DNA of 64,000 bases from Streptomyces pactum (lineage in GTDB: Bacteria > Actinomycetota > Actinomycetes > Streptomycetales > Streptomycetaceae). The notes beneath the pieces were generated by a model, which worked only from the letters and a program-made list of their open reading frames with translations, ran no database searches and was not told the DNA's origin. The stretch spans positions 62,001-126,000 of the forward strand of contig NZ_JACYXC010000002.1 in assembly GCF_016031615.1 (NCBI RefSeq). Direction: 5' to 3'. The position numbers and the translations under genes were made by a program. Each line of letters begins with the position of its first letter. Position 1 is the first letter of the stretch. This document shows, one piece after another, positions 27,560 to 35,842 of this stretch.

Positions 27560-30559
27560 GTGCTGCTGGAGGAGCTCAAGCCGGGACTGCGGATCAGCGG
27601 ACTCATACCGGCGGAGGCAGTCACGGTCATCGCCGCGCAGTGGCACGGTGCGAACGCGGTCGAGCTGACCTACAAGACCGCCGGGGGCGGCCTCGACCAG
27701 CGGGTCGTCTTCCGCAAGGACGAGGACAGGCTGGGCGTCGCGCACAGGGGCAGCCGTGCCTTCGACGCCCCCGCCGGCGACTTCAGACTGGCTGCGGAAG
27801 CCCAGCGGATCTCACTGGCCGGGCTGTTCGACCCGATGCTCGCCGTGGCGACCAGCGACGTTCAGCCGCTCCCGCACCAGATCCGCGCCGTGTACGGCGA
27901 ACTCCTGCCCCGGACACCGTTGCGCTTCCTGCTCGCCGATGATCCGGGCGCGGGAAAGACGATCATGGCTGGCCTCTACATCAAGGAGCTCTTGCTGCGC
28001 GATGACGTCAAGCAATGCCTGATCGTGGCTCCGGGAGGCCTGGTAGATCAGTGGCAGGACGAGCTCTTCTTCAAGTTCGGACTCCGTTTCGACCTGCTCA
28101 CGAACCAGCTCATTGACTCCCAGCCCCATGTCAACGTATTCGAGACCCATCCGCTGCTCATCGCCCGCATGGATCAGCTCTCCCGCAACGAGCACCTGAA
28201 GGCCCAGCTCCAGGAGACGGAGTGGGACCTGATCGTCGTCGACGAGGCGCACCGCATGGGTGCCCGCTACTTCGGTGGCAAGGTGGAGAAGACCCAGCGG
28301 TTTCAGCTCGGTGAGATCCTCGGCGAGATCACCCGTCACCTGCTCCTGATGACGGCGACCCCGCACTCGGGGAAGGAGGAGGACTTCCAGCTCTTCCTCA
28401 CGCTGCTGGACCGTGACCGGTTCGAGGGCAGGCAGCGGAGGAGCGCCGACGTCAGCGGGATCATGCGGCGCATGATCAAGGAGGACCTGCTCACCTTCGA
28501 GGGCAGGAAGCTCTTCCCCGAGCGCATCGCGGAGACCGTCCCCTACGAGCTCACGGCACTTGAGTACGACCTGTACGAGGACGTCACCCACTACGTCCGC
28601 GAGGGCATGAACCGCGCCGGCCGCATCGGTGGCAGGCGCAGGAACACGGTCGGCTTCGCGCTCACCGTTCTGCAGCGACGCCTGGCCTCCAGCCCGGAGG
28701 CGATCCACCGGAGCCTCGTGCGGCGTACCGAGCGCCTGGAGCGCAAGAGGCAGGCGATCCTCGACGGGACCTCGCGCGAGAGCATGCCCACCATCGACCC
28801 GGCCGATTTCGACACCGACGAGCTCGATGCCGAAGAGATCGAAAAGCTGGAGGAGGAGCTGCTCGATGCCGCGACCGCGGCGGAGACGGTCGAGGAGCTC
28901 GACGCCGAGCTCATCGAGCTGAGGGCGTTGGTGAAGACGGCACAGCGGGTCCGGGAGGCAGGTACGGACCGCAAGTGGACCGAGCTGTCCGCTCTCCTCC
29001 GCGACCACGCGATGGTGACGGACGCCAACGGCCGGCCCCGGAAACTCATCATCTTCACCGAGCACCGCGACACCCTCCGCTACCTGCAGGACAAGATCGG
29101 GTCGCTGCTGGGCGAGCCCGGTGCCGTCAGGGCCATCCACGGCGGCGTAGGCCGGGTGGAGCGGCGGCAGATAACCGAGGAGTTTACCAAGAACCGTGAG
29201 GTGCGGATCCTGCTCGCCACCGACGCCGCCGGCGAGGGACTCAACCTGCAGGCCGCACACCTGATGGTCAACTACGACCTGCCCTGGAACCCCAACCGCA
29301 TCGAGCAGCGTTTCGGCCGCATCCACCGCATCGGCCAGGAGGAGGTCTGCCGGCTCTGGAACCTCGTCGCCTCCAACACCCGCGAGGGTGAGGTCTTCAC
29401 GCGCCTGCTGGAGAAGCTCGACCAGATGCGCGAGACGTACGGCGGGAAGGTCTTCGACGTCCTGGGGCAGGCGTTCGCCGAGACCCCGCTGCGAGACCTG
29501 CTCCTCGACGCCATCCAGTACGGTGAGCAGCCAGCTGTCAGGAACCGGATGTACGAGGTCATCGACACCACCGTCGGAGAGGGCCTCAAGGACCTCCTGG
29601 ACGAGCGTGCGCTCGCTGTGGAGCGCTTCTCGGACGCCGATCTCCGCGCCCTGCGCGTCGCGATGGACGAAGCCCGCGCCCGACGTCTTCAGCCCCACGA
29701 CATCGCATCGCTCTTCAAGGGCGCCTTCGCCCGGTTCGGCGGCCGGATCGTCGCGCGTGAACAGGGGCGCCACGAGATAGCCCACGTGCCGCAGCGCGTC
29801 CGTTCGGCAGGCAACGGGCCCATCGCCACCAGCTACGATCACGTCACCTTCGACCTCGACCATGTCCGGCCCGACGCCCGCGCCCACGTCGACCTGCTCG
29901 TCCCCGGCCACCCGCTGCACGACGCCGTGATGGCCGAGACCATCCGGACCTTCGAGGGCGCACTCAACCGGGGCACCGTCCTCGTCTCGGCCACCCTCGA
30001 AGAACCGCACCTCCTCGTCGGGATGGTCGAAGAGGTCGCGGATGCCACCGGTGCGTCGGTGGCCCGACGGTTCGCCTACGTCTACGTCGACAGCCGCGGT
30101 ACTGTGCGGCCGGCCGGCCCCGCGCCCTACCTCGACTGCGCCGATGCGCCTGACGGCGCGTCGGCCGACATCGCGTGCGGCCTTCCCTGGCTCGCGGACG
30201 CCGAGGCCAAGGCGACCAGCTGGATCATCGCCAACCGGCTTCCCGCGTATCTGGCCGAGGTCCAACCCCGTCGCCTGGCGGAGTTGGTCAGGACCCGTGA
30301 ACTGGTGACCAAGCGCCTGACCTCCGAGAAGGAGCGGCTGCTCCTCGACGCTGCGGCGGCCTTCGAGAAGGAACGGAGAGGGGAGAAGCCCAAGGAGTCC
30401 TCCGCGAGCCTCCGCCGCAAGGCTGCCGGGCTCGATGTACGGCTCCGAAGGCGTCTCGCACTGCTCGACCAGCAGCAGTCGATGTCCACGAAGCCGCCGC
30501 AGATACTCGCCGCGGCGCTTGTGCTGAGCGTCCCCGGCCCACCCTCTCGCACGTGGTGA
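27560..30559 (+). CDS. DrmD-like SNF2 helicase, C-terminus apparently truncated
   Basis: A 999-residue RapA/HepA-type SNF2 helicase resembling DISARM DrmD and its stand-alone relatives. Walker A is DDPGAGKT (127-134). The DEAH box is VVDEAHRMG, motif III is MTATPHSGK, and the second lobe has TDAAGEGLNLQ (554-564) and QRFGRIHRIGQ (583-593). Family members I know usually continue with about 150-200 more residues containing a DUF3883 domain. Here the protein stops soon after QQQSMSTKPPQILAAALVLS, 170 bases before the right repeat. AGGAGG eight bases upstream supports GTG 27560. No drmA, drmB, drmC or methylase gene is present, so this is not a complete DISARM system. Confidence 0.85.
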   Translation: MLLEELKPGLRISGLIPAEAVTVIAAQWHGANAVELTYKTAGGGLDQRVVFRKDEDRLGVAHRGSRAFDAPAGDFRLAAEAQRISLAGLFDPMLAVATSDVQPLPHQIRAVYGELLPRTPLRFLLADDPGAGKTIMAGLYIKELLLRDDVKQCLIVAPGGLVDQWQDELFFKFGLRFDLLTNQLIDSQPHVNVFETHPLLIARMDQLSRNEHLKAQLQETEWDLIVVDEAHRMGARYFGGKVEKTQRFQLGEILGEITRHLLLMTATPHSGKEEDFQLFLTLLDRDRFEGRQRRSADVSGIMRRMIKEDLLTFEGRKLFPERIAETVPYELTALEYDLYEDVTHYVREGMNRAGRIGGRRRNTVGFALTVLQRRLASSPEAIHRSLVRRTERLERKRQAILDGTSRESMPTIDPADFDTDELDAEEIEKLEEELLDAATAAETVEELDAELIELRALVKTAQRVREAGTDRKWTELSALLRDHAMVTDANGRPRKLIIFTEHRDTLRYLQDKIGSLLGEPGAVRAIHGGVGRVERRQITEEFTKNREVRILLATDAAGEGLNLQAAHLMVNYDLPWNPNRIEQRFGRIHRIGQEEVCRLWNLVASNTREGEVFTRLLEKLDQMRETYGGKVFDVLGQAFAETPLRDLLLDAIQYGEQPAVRNRMYEVIDTTVGEGLKDLLDERALAVERFSDADLRALRVAMDEARARRLQPHDIASLFKGAFARFGGRIVAREQGRHEIAHVPQRVRSAGNGPIATSYDHVTFDLDHVRPDARAHVDLLVPGHPLHDAVMAETIRTFEGALNRGTVLVSATLEEPHLLVGMVEEVADATGASVARRFAYVYVDSRGTVRPAGPAPYLDCADAPDGASADIACGLPWLADAEAKATSWIIANRLPAYLAEVQPRRLAELVRTRELVTKRLTSEKERLLLDAAAAFEKERRGEKPKESSASLRRKAAGLDVRLRRRLALLDQQQSMSTKPPQILAAALVLSVPGPPSRTW

Positions 30560-30729
30560 TCGCTCGTGCGTGATCGGGACGACGTGAAGCGCGGCGGCGA
30601 TGCGATGCGGGCCGACCTCAACCGGTCGAGCACCCGCCGGCGCCCACCGGCACCCGCGTGCTGGGCCGCCCACCAGGACGGGACCTGGCGAGGCCCGGTA
30701 GCGCTGCGGGTTGCCTGAACGGAGTTGCC
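30560..30729. other. right margin of the island
   Basis: These 170 bases between the helicase stop and the right repeat show no complete gene. They may be what remains of the sequence that followed the truncated helicase. Confidence 0.4.
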
Positions 30730-30788
30730 GGACACCAACCGGGACAACCCCCGCCGTCAGGTGCGGCTCTCCTTCCTCGCCGGCTGAC
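30730..30788. repeat. right 59-bp direct repeat, putative attR
   Basis: A copy of 23470-23528 with one mismatch, including the yjbQ stop codon. Homology ends at TGAC on both sides. Confidence 0.9.
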
Positions 30789-30793
30789 TCCGC

Positions 30794-30834
30794 GGACGCC
30801 GGACGCCGGACGCCGGACGCCGGACGCCGGACGC
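30794..30834. repeat. heptamer tandem repeat GGACGCC, nearly six copies
   Basis: Five perfect copies and a partial sixth lie six bases outside the right repeat. The rest of 30789-31061 is GC-rich and shows no gene. Confidence 0.9.
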
Positions 30835-31061
30835 GGAACCCGCCGGCCGGGCCCGCCGGGGTGGCCGCGGCGGTCGCGTGCCCCGGCGTGCCCGGTGCAC
30901 CGAGGTGCTGCGCCGCCGGCCCGGCCGGTCCGTGTCCGGCCCGCAGGCGTCCGTCCGCCCGGGCCGCATCCGCCTGCCCCGCCGGTGGGCGCCCGGCCGT
31001 CACGCGTCCGCCGCCGACCGGTCCGTGACCGCGGCTGTCCGTGTCCGGTCCGGCGCGCCGG

Positions 31062-31985
31062 TCAGGCCGTGCCGAACCACCCGGCGGCCAGCGCCGGAAG
31101 GGTGCCGTCGGGGGGCGCGGGCAGCTCCTTCAGGTACCACGGGAGGTTGCTGTATACATGGAGCAGCGTGTACGCCAGCAGGGTCTCCGGCGGGAGGGCC
31201 CGTCCGTACGCCCGGGTGAACCGGCCCAGCAGCCGGGCGTCCCCGCGGGTCACGAAGAGGCCGACCCCGACGAAGTCGTAGGCCGGGTCGCCGATCATCG
31301 CCGGCTCGAAGTCGAACAGCCCGGTCAGCCGCCGGCCGGCCGGATCGACCAGCAGGTGCTCGCGCATGAACTCGGTGTGCAGCAGGGTGGGGCGCGGCGC
31401 GCGCGGCAGTTCCACCGATGCCAGGAATCCGGGGATCTGCTCCAGCCAGGCGTCCGGCAGCCCCCTGCTCCGCTGCCGCGCCACCGTGCCCGCCCGCTGC
31501 CGGTCGATGAACGCCCCCCAGTCGCCGGGGCCGAGGGCGCCGCCCAGCGGCCCGGGATCCAGCGCGTGCAGGGCCGCCAGCACCTCCCCGGCCTCGGTGA
31601 CGATCCGCTCCCGGTCCGGTGGGGAGAGGCCTGCCCAGGCGGGGGCCAGGCCGGTGCCGGGCAGCCGGGACATCAGCACGTAGCGCCAGCCGTTGTGGTA
31701 CTCCCCGGCGGCGAGCGGCTCGGGGGTGGCGACCGGCAGCCGTCCCCGCAGGAAGGACAGCACCCGCGCCTCGCGGACCCCGTCGGCCGCGGCCGGGGCC
31801 GGGAACAGCTTGAGGGCGTGCTCCGCGCCGACGGCGTAGACCGGCTGCGTCCCCTCGGCGAACCGTGTCGCGGGCGCGCCGGCCAGCCCGAGCCGGGCGC
31901 ACAGATCGGCCACCCCCGGGCTCAGCGACGCCTCGTCGCGGACGACGGTGTCCCAGTCCTCTTCGGTCTCCACCGGTGGCAGCAT
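31062..31985 (-). CDS. aminoglycoside phosphotransferase-like protein
   Basis: A 307-residue member of the APH/choline-kinase superfamily. The fold pieces are visible: TRFAEGTQPVYAVG, EHALKLFP with the ATP-binding Lys, and LTGLFDFEPAMIGDPAYDF with the metal-binding Asp. The catalytic loop reads LLHTEFMREHLLV, where HxDxxxxN is usual, so the Asp and Asn positions are changed. The change may be normal for this subfamily or mean a different chemistry. The substrate is unknown, and it should not be read as proven aminoglycoside resistance. The ATG at 31985 is the likely start. Confidence 0.82.
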   Translation of the reverse strand: MLPPVETEEDWDTVVRDEASLSPGVADLCARLGLAGAPATRFAEGTQPVYAVGAEHALKLFPAPAAADGVREARVLSFLRGRLPVATPEPLAAGEYHNGWRYVLMSRLPGTGLAPAWAGLSPPDRERIVTEAGEVLAALHALDPGPLGGALGPGDWGAFIDRQRAGTVARQRSRGLPDAWLEQIPGFLASVELPRAPRPTLLHTEFMREHLLVDPAGRRLTGLFDFEPAMIGDPAYDFVGVGLFVTRGDARLLGRFTRAYGRALPPETLLAYTLLHVYSNLPWYLKELPAPPDGTLPALAAGWFGTA

Positions 31986-32401
31986 GGGCCGACCGTAGGG
32001 AGCGTCCGCCCGGCACCGCAACGGAGTTTCCACGGGGACCCGCCCGCGGTGCGGAGCCCGGCGGTCCCGCCGCGGCGGTACGCGGGACGGCCCGTCGCCC
32101 GTTGCCGGTCGTCGCCGGACGCCGCGGGCCGACCGCCGACGGCCCGGAGTGGGCACCTCGGCACCGTTCCGCGCCACCGACCCGTGCCGCCCGCCGCCCG
32201 CCGTCGCGGGAGGGCCCTGCCCGGCGGTCAGGCGACGCCGGGCACGCCGGCACGCCGGCCGCACGGCCCGCCGGGGAAGCACCGCTCATCGGGAACGGGG
32301 CGCACCCGGGCCGCCGCGCACCGTTGCCGCTCCGCGCGCGGTCCCGCGCCCCCGCCGCCGCGTCCGGCCGTCGTCCCCGCGCACCGCGGCCCGCCGGGGC
32401 G
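31986..32401. other. gene-free stretch
   Basis: Very GC-rich sequence between two minus-strand genes. No supported gene, repeat or promoter was found. Confidence 0.4.
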
Positions 32402-33127
32402 TCAGGACCCGCCGGTCACCCAGGCGTACGCGGCGTCGGGGTCGAACTCGCCCTGTCCGCCGGGGAAGAGCAGCCCGGCGGAGGCGAACGCGGGGTCCGC
32501 CACGGTCCCCGCCACGTACGGCACCGCGATGCAGCGCATCCCGGCGCGCCGTGCCGCCTCCGCCCCCGGCGGGGCGTCCTCCACCACCACGCACCGCCTG
32601 GGCTCGACCCCCAGCCGGCGGGCCGCCTCCAGGAACACGTCCGGCTCCGGCTTGCCGTGCGCCACCTCCTCGGCCGAGACGAAGACCGGCAGCAGCGCGG
32701 CGAGGCCGGTCGCGGTCAGCACCGCGTCGATCGCCGTCCGGGAGGAGCCGGAGGCGACGGCCATCGGGAGACCGGCGGCGTGCAGCCGCTCCACGAACGC
32801 GCGCATCCGCGGGAAGACCTCGGTGCCGCCCCGGGCGAGCTCCAGGTAGTGCCGGTTCTTCTCCGCCAGCAGCTGCTCCACCGGCGCCTCGATGCCGTAC
32901 TCGGCGCGCAGCGTGGTGAGGGTCTGGCGGGTGCCGATCCCGATGAAACGGGTGTGGTCCTCCCAGTCGAAGCCGGTCACGCCGTGGCCGGCGAGGGTGC
33001 GTCGCCCCGCCTCGAAGTACAGCGGCTCACTGTCCACCAGGGTGCCGTCCAGGTCGAAGACGACCGCGGCGGCGCCGGAGCCGGGAGGGGCGGAGGGACC
33101 GGTCGGGGTACGGGCCGTGCTGCTCAT
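32402..33127 (-). CDS. HAD family hydrolase, beta-phosphoglucomutase/phosphatase type
   Basis: A 241-residue cytoplasmic HAD hydrolase of subfamily IA. Motif I is VVFDLDGTLVDSE, motif II is VASGSS, the Lys is in EVAHGKPEPDVFLEA, and motif IV is CVVVEDAPPGAEAA. An alpha-helical cap (about 40-105) fits sugar-phosphate phosphatases and mutases. The ATG at 33127 is the only good start. The next gene, an AsnC regulator, lies 25 bases upstream on the same strand, so they may be co-transcribed. Confidence 0.9.
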   Translation of the reverse strand: MSSTARTPTGPSAPPGSGAAAVVFDLDGTLVDSEPLYFEAGRRTLAGHGVTGFDWEDHTRFIGIGTRQTLTTLRAEYGIEAPVEQLLAEKNRHYLELARGGTEVFPRMRAFVERLHAAGLPMAVASGSSRTAIDAVLTATGLAALLPVFVSAEEVAHGKPEPDVFLEAARRLGVEPRRCVVVEDAPPGAEAARRAGMRCIAVPYVAGTVADPAFASAGLLFPGGQGEFDPDAAYAWVTGGS

Positions 33128-33152
33128 CCGACCAGCATGCCAAGGCGTTCCG

Positions 33153-33659
33153 TCACACCCTGCGGCGGGGCTGCCCGGCCTCGGCCGCCGCGGCCCGGCC
33201 GACGGCCTCCACCAGCGGCAGCACCCGGTAGGCCACCCGGCGGCGCAGCGCTATCTCGGTACGGGTGCGCACCACCCCGGGCAGCCGGATCAGCCGCTGC
33301 ACCACGTCCTCCAGGTGCGCGTTGTCCCGCGCCACCACCCGGGTGAGCAGATCTCCCGCCCCGGTGATGGAGAACGCCTCGATGATCTCCGGCACCGCCG
33401 CCAGGGCGTCACCGACCTCGTCCAGGTGCCCCTGTGTGACCTCGATGTGCACGAACGCCAGCACCGGATGGCCCAGGGCGGCCGGCGACAGGTACGGCCC
33501 GCTGCCGGTGATCACGCCCTCCCGCTCCAGGCGGTCCAGCCGGGCCTGGAGCGTCCCCCGGGCGACTCCCAGCTGCCGCGCGTACTCCCGCACACTGGTA
33601 CGCGGCTGCTCCAGCAGCATCCGCAGGATGCGCGCGTCGAGCGCGTCCACCACCGCCAT
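33153..33659 (-). CDS. Lrp/AsnC family transcriptional regulator
   Basis: A 168-residue regulator with an N-terminal AsnC winged helix (VVDALDARILRMLLEQPR, then VREYARQLGVARGTLQARLDRL) and a RAM ligand-binding domain. AAGG lies ten bases upstream of ATG 33659; a GTG at 33683 would add eight residues. It is transcribed toward the HAD gene and divergent from the FUSC gene, so it may regulate either. Confidence 0.92.
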   Translation of the reverse strand: MAVVDALDARILRMLLEQPRTSVREYARQLGVARGTLQARLDRLEREGVITGSGPYLSPAALGHPVLAFVHIEVTQGHLDEVGDALAAVPEIIEAFSITGAGDLLTRVVARDNAHLEDVVQRLIRLPGVVRTRTEIALRRRVAYRVLPLVEAVGRAAAAEAGQPRRRV

Positions 33660-33933
33660 GGTGCACCGGCCTTTCACGGTCACCGCGGCCGTTCCCGCCG
33701 CGGTGCAGGGGACAGTGACTCTACCCGGGCCGGGGCGGCGGACCCCGGCACCGGCAGCTACCGGGCCGGGTACGGGCCGGCCCGCTCCCGGGGATACCGG
33801 GTCGTACCGGGCCGTACTGGTCCGTTGGCCCGGTGCCCGGCCGGGGACAGCGGGCCGATGTGGGCCAATGGCGCAGTCAATGGTGTGCGGCTTGTGCCAG
33901 TGGCGTGCCGGGTGGTGTCATGGGGAGGTCGAT

Positions 33934-33963
33934 GGCGCTGCGGAACCCCCGCGGCGCCTTTTT
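33934..33963 (+). terminator. terminator-like hairpin upstream of the FUSC gene
   Basis: Arms 33934-33943 and 33949-33958 pair (one G-T) around AACCC and are followed directly by TTTTT. No gene ends here; the FUSC start is 31 bases further on. The position suggests a transcription attenuator or leader terminator. The upstream part of the leader (33720-33930) shows no other clear element. Confidence 0.6.
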
Positions 33964-33994
33964 CGTGTCCATGACGACGAAGGGGTGGGAAGCA

Positions 33995-35740
33995 GTGCTC
34001 AAGAGGATGTTCGTGGCTCCGGACCCAGGACTGCTGCGGCTGCGCAGCGCGACCCGGTCCGTCCTCGGCATCGGTTCGGCGGTGGCCCTGTGCGGGGTCA
34101 CCGGGCACCCGGTCCCGGCACTGATCGCCGGCGGGCTCGCCGCGCTGCTGGCCCTGTTCACGGTCCTGGACACCACGGTCCGGGACCAGGCGATCACCAC
34201 CGCGCTGCTGCCCGTCGCCGGTCTGCCGGTACTCACCCTCGCCGCACTGCTGCACGACCACCCCTGGGCCCGCGACACGGCCTTCATCGCCGTCGCCGCC
34301 GCCGGGGTGTACGCCCGGCGCTGGGGCCCGCGCGGCCACTCCCTGGGTGTCTTCGCCTTCATGGCGTTCTTCACCGCGCAGTTCCTGCACACCGTGCCGG
34401 AGCAGCTGCCGGAGCTGTACTCGGCCCAGCTGCTCGCCCTCCTGGCCGCGGCGGCCGTCCGCTTCGGCCTGTGGTGCTACGAGCGGCGGCTGCCCCCGCC
34501 GGCCGCCGTTGCCCCGCCGGACGGCACCGGCCTGGGCCGGACGACCACCCGCCAGGCCGTCCAGATGGCCGTCGGCGGCGCCCTCGCCCTGGGAGTGGGC
34601 CAGCTGCTGTCCCAGGAGCGCTGGTACTGGGCGGTGGGCACGGTCTGGTGGGTGTTCGTGAACACCGCCTCCCGCGGCGAGACGCTGGTCCGGGGCTTCC
34701 GACGGGTCCTGGGCACGGTCACCGGCATCGTGGCCGGCATGCTCGTCGCCGTCCCGCTGGACGGCGCCCCGGTGCCCACCGCCGCGCTGGTCGCGGTGTG
34801 CGTCTTCGGCATCTTCTACACCGCCCCCGTCTCCTACACCTGGATGATGCACGCGGTGACGGTGATGGCCGGTCTGCTCTACGGGCTGCTGGGGGTCCTG
34901 GACACCGGGCTGCTGTTGCTGCGGCTCACCGAGACCGGGGTCGGGGCCGCCGCCGCGGCCCTGGCGGTGCTGGTGGTCCTCCCGGTCACCACGCACGCCA
35001 CCACCGACGCCTGGATCCAGCGCGCGCTGCGCTGCGTGCACGCCTGCGCCGCCGAGGCCGCCGCCCGCCTGGCCGGCTCCCCGGGCGCGGACCCGGCGAA
35101 CAAGGTCGCCGAGCTGGAGGCGCTGCTCGGCCGGGTCCGGCTGTCGCTGGCGCCGCTGGTCCACCCGCTCAGCCCGCTGCGGGCCCGCAAGGCCAAGGCC
35201 CGCCGCATCCTGGCACTGCTCGACGACTGCGCGCGCGAGGTGCGGGGGCTGGCCTCCGTCGCCGCCGACCCGGAGGCGTCCCACGACGCACGGCTCGCCG
35301 ACGCGTGCCGGCGGGTGGAGGCCGCGGTGGAGGCGCTCACCACGCCGGGAGCGGTCCGCCCGGCCGGCCCGGCACCCGTCGCCGGGGCGGTACGCCCCGC
35401 GGCCCAGGCCCCCGCGGTGGCCGCGGTCCGTCCCGCCGCCGGACACCACGCCGTCCCGGCCGCGACCGGGACCACCGCGGCCGGGACCGCCGGGCCCGGG
35501 CCCGTCCCGGCCGGGACCATCGCGGCGGACGTCATCACGAGCCCGCTCGTCACGGCCGGGCCGGTGCCGGCCGACGGTGCCGGGGCCGGGCAGGCCGGGG
35601 GCGCGGACGCGGTGGCCGCCGGGCAGCCGCGGTCGGTGCCGGAGTCCGCGCTCGCCCATCTCCACGGGCTGGAGCGGACCCTGGCCGAGCTGTCCGCGCC
35701 CCTGCGCAGCTCCCGGCCCTCCCCGCTGGTCGGGGTCTGA
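33995..35740 (+). CDS. FUSC family membrane protein
   Basis: A 581-residue inner-membrane protein of the fusaric acid resistance-like (FUSC/aromatic acid exporter) family. Two blocks of hydrophobic helices (about 25-150 and 190-330) surround a short loop, followed by a cytosolic helical region. An Ala/Pro-rich, poorly ordered C-terminal part runs from about 450 to 560. GTG 33995 (MLKRMFVAPDPGLLRL) fits the family N-terminus and has AGGGG upstream; ATG 33971 or 33932 would extend it through the hairpin. The exported substrate is unknown. Confidence 0.85.
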   Translation: MLKRMFVAPDPGLLRLRSATRSVLGIGSAVALCGVTGHPVPALIAGGLAALLALFTVLDTTVRDQAITTALLPVAGLPVLTLAALLHDHPWARDTAFIAVAAAGVYARRWGPRGHSLGVFAFMAFFTAQFLHTVPEQLPELYSAQLLALLAAAAVRFGLWCYERRLPPPAAVAPPDGTGLGRTTTRQAVQMAVGGALALGVGQLLSQERWYWAVGTVWWVFVNTASRGETLVRGFRRVLGTVTGIVAGMLVAVPLDGAPVPTAALVAVCVFGIFYTAPVSYTWMMHAVTVMAGLLYGLLGVLDTGLLLLRLTETGVGAAAAALAVLVVLPVTTHATTDAWIQRALRCVHACAAEAAARLAGSPGADPANKVAELEALLGRVRLSLAPLVHPLSPLRARKAKARRILALLDDCAREVRGLASVAADPEASHDARLADACRRVEAAVEALTTPGAVRPAGPAPVAGAVRPAAQAPAVAAVRPAAGHHAVPAATGTTAAGTAGPGPVPAGTIAADVITSPLVTAGPVPADGAGAGQAGGADAVAAGQPRSVPESALAHLHGLERTLAELSAPLRSSRPSPLVGV

Positions 35741-35759
35741 CCGGTCCGGCGCCGGGAGC

Positions 35760-35807
35760 ACGGCGAAGGGGGCCCTGCCGCGATCGCGGCAGGGCCCCCT
35801 TCGCCGT
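35760..35807. terminator. bidirectional terminator, 48-bp perfect palindrome
   Basis: A perfect inverted repeat of 24 bp per arm centred on CGATCG, between the convergent FUSC and CbiX-like genes. Confidence 0.85.
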
Positions 35808-35842
35808 TGTGGCCGGCCGGCGGGGCCGGCGGTGGGCCGGGG

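Larger units (their letters stand above)
23470..30788. mobile_element. genomic island inserted at the 3' end of yjbQ
   Basis: About 7.26 kb lies between two copies of a 59-bp segment. Inside, base composition is clearly less GC-rich and codon use differs from the flanks. The contents are an IS481 transposase remnant, a small membrane protein and two divergent SNF2-like helicases. No integrase or excisionase is visible. The element therefore looks degraded, or was moved by a helper. The right-hand helicase seems cut near the edge. Integration into yjbQ is inferred from the repeat alone. Confidence 0.82.

Noticed and set aside
27434..27745. Extension of the minus-strand helicase to 977 residues
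   Set aside because: It would overlap the start of the DrmD-like gene by 186 bases and has no domain content; ATG 27433 gives clean divergent starts.
23470..30788. Complete DISARM system
   Set aside because: Only a DrmD-like helicase is present; drmA, drmB, drmC and a methyltransferase are absent.
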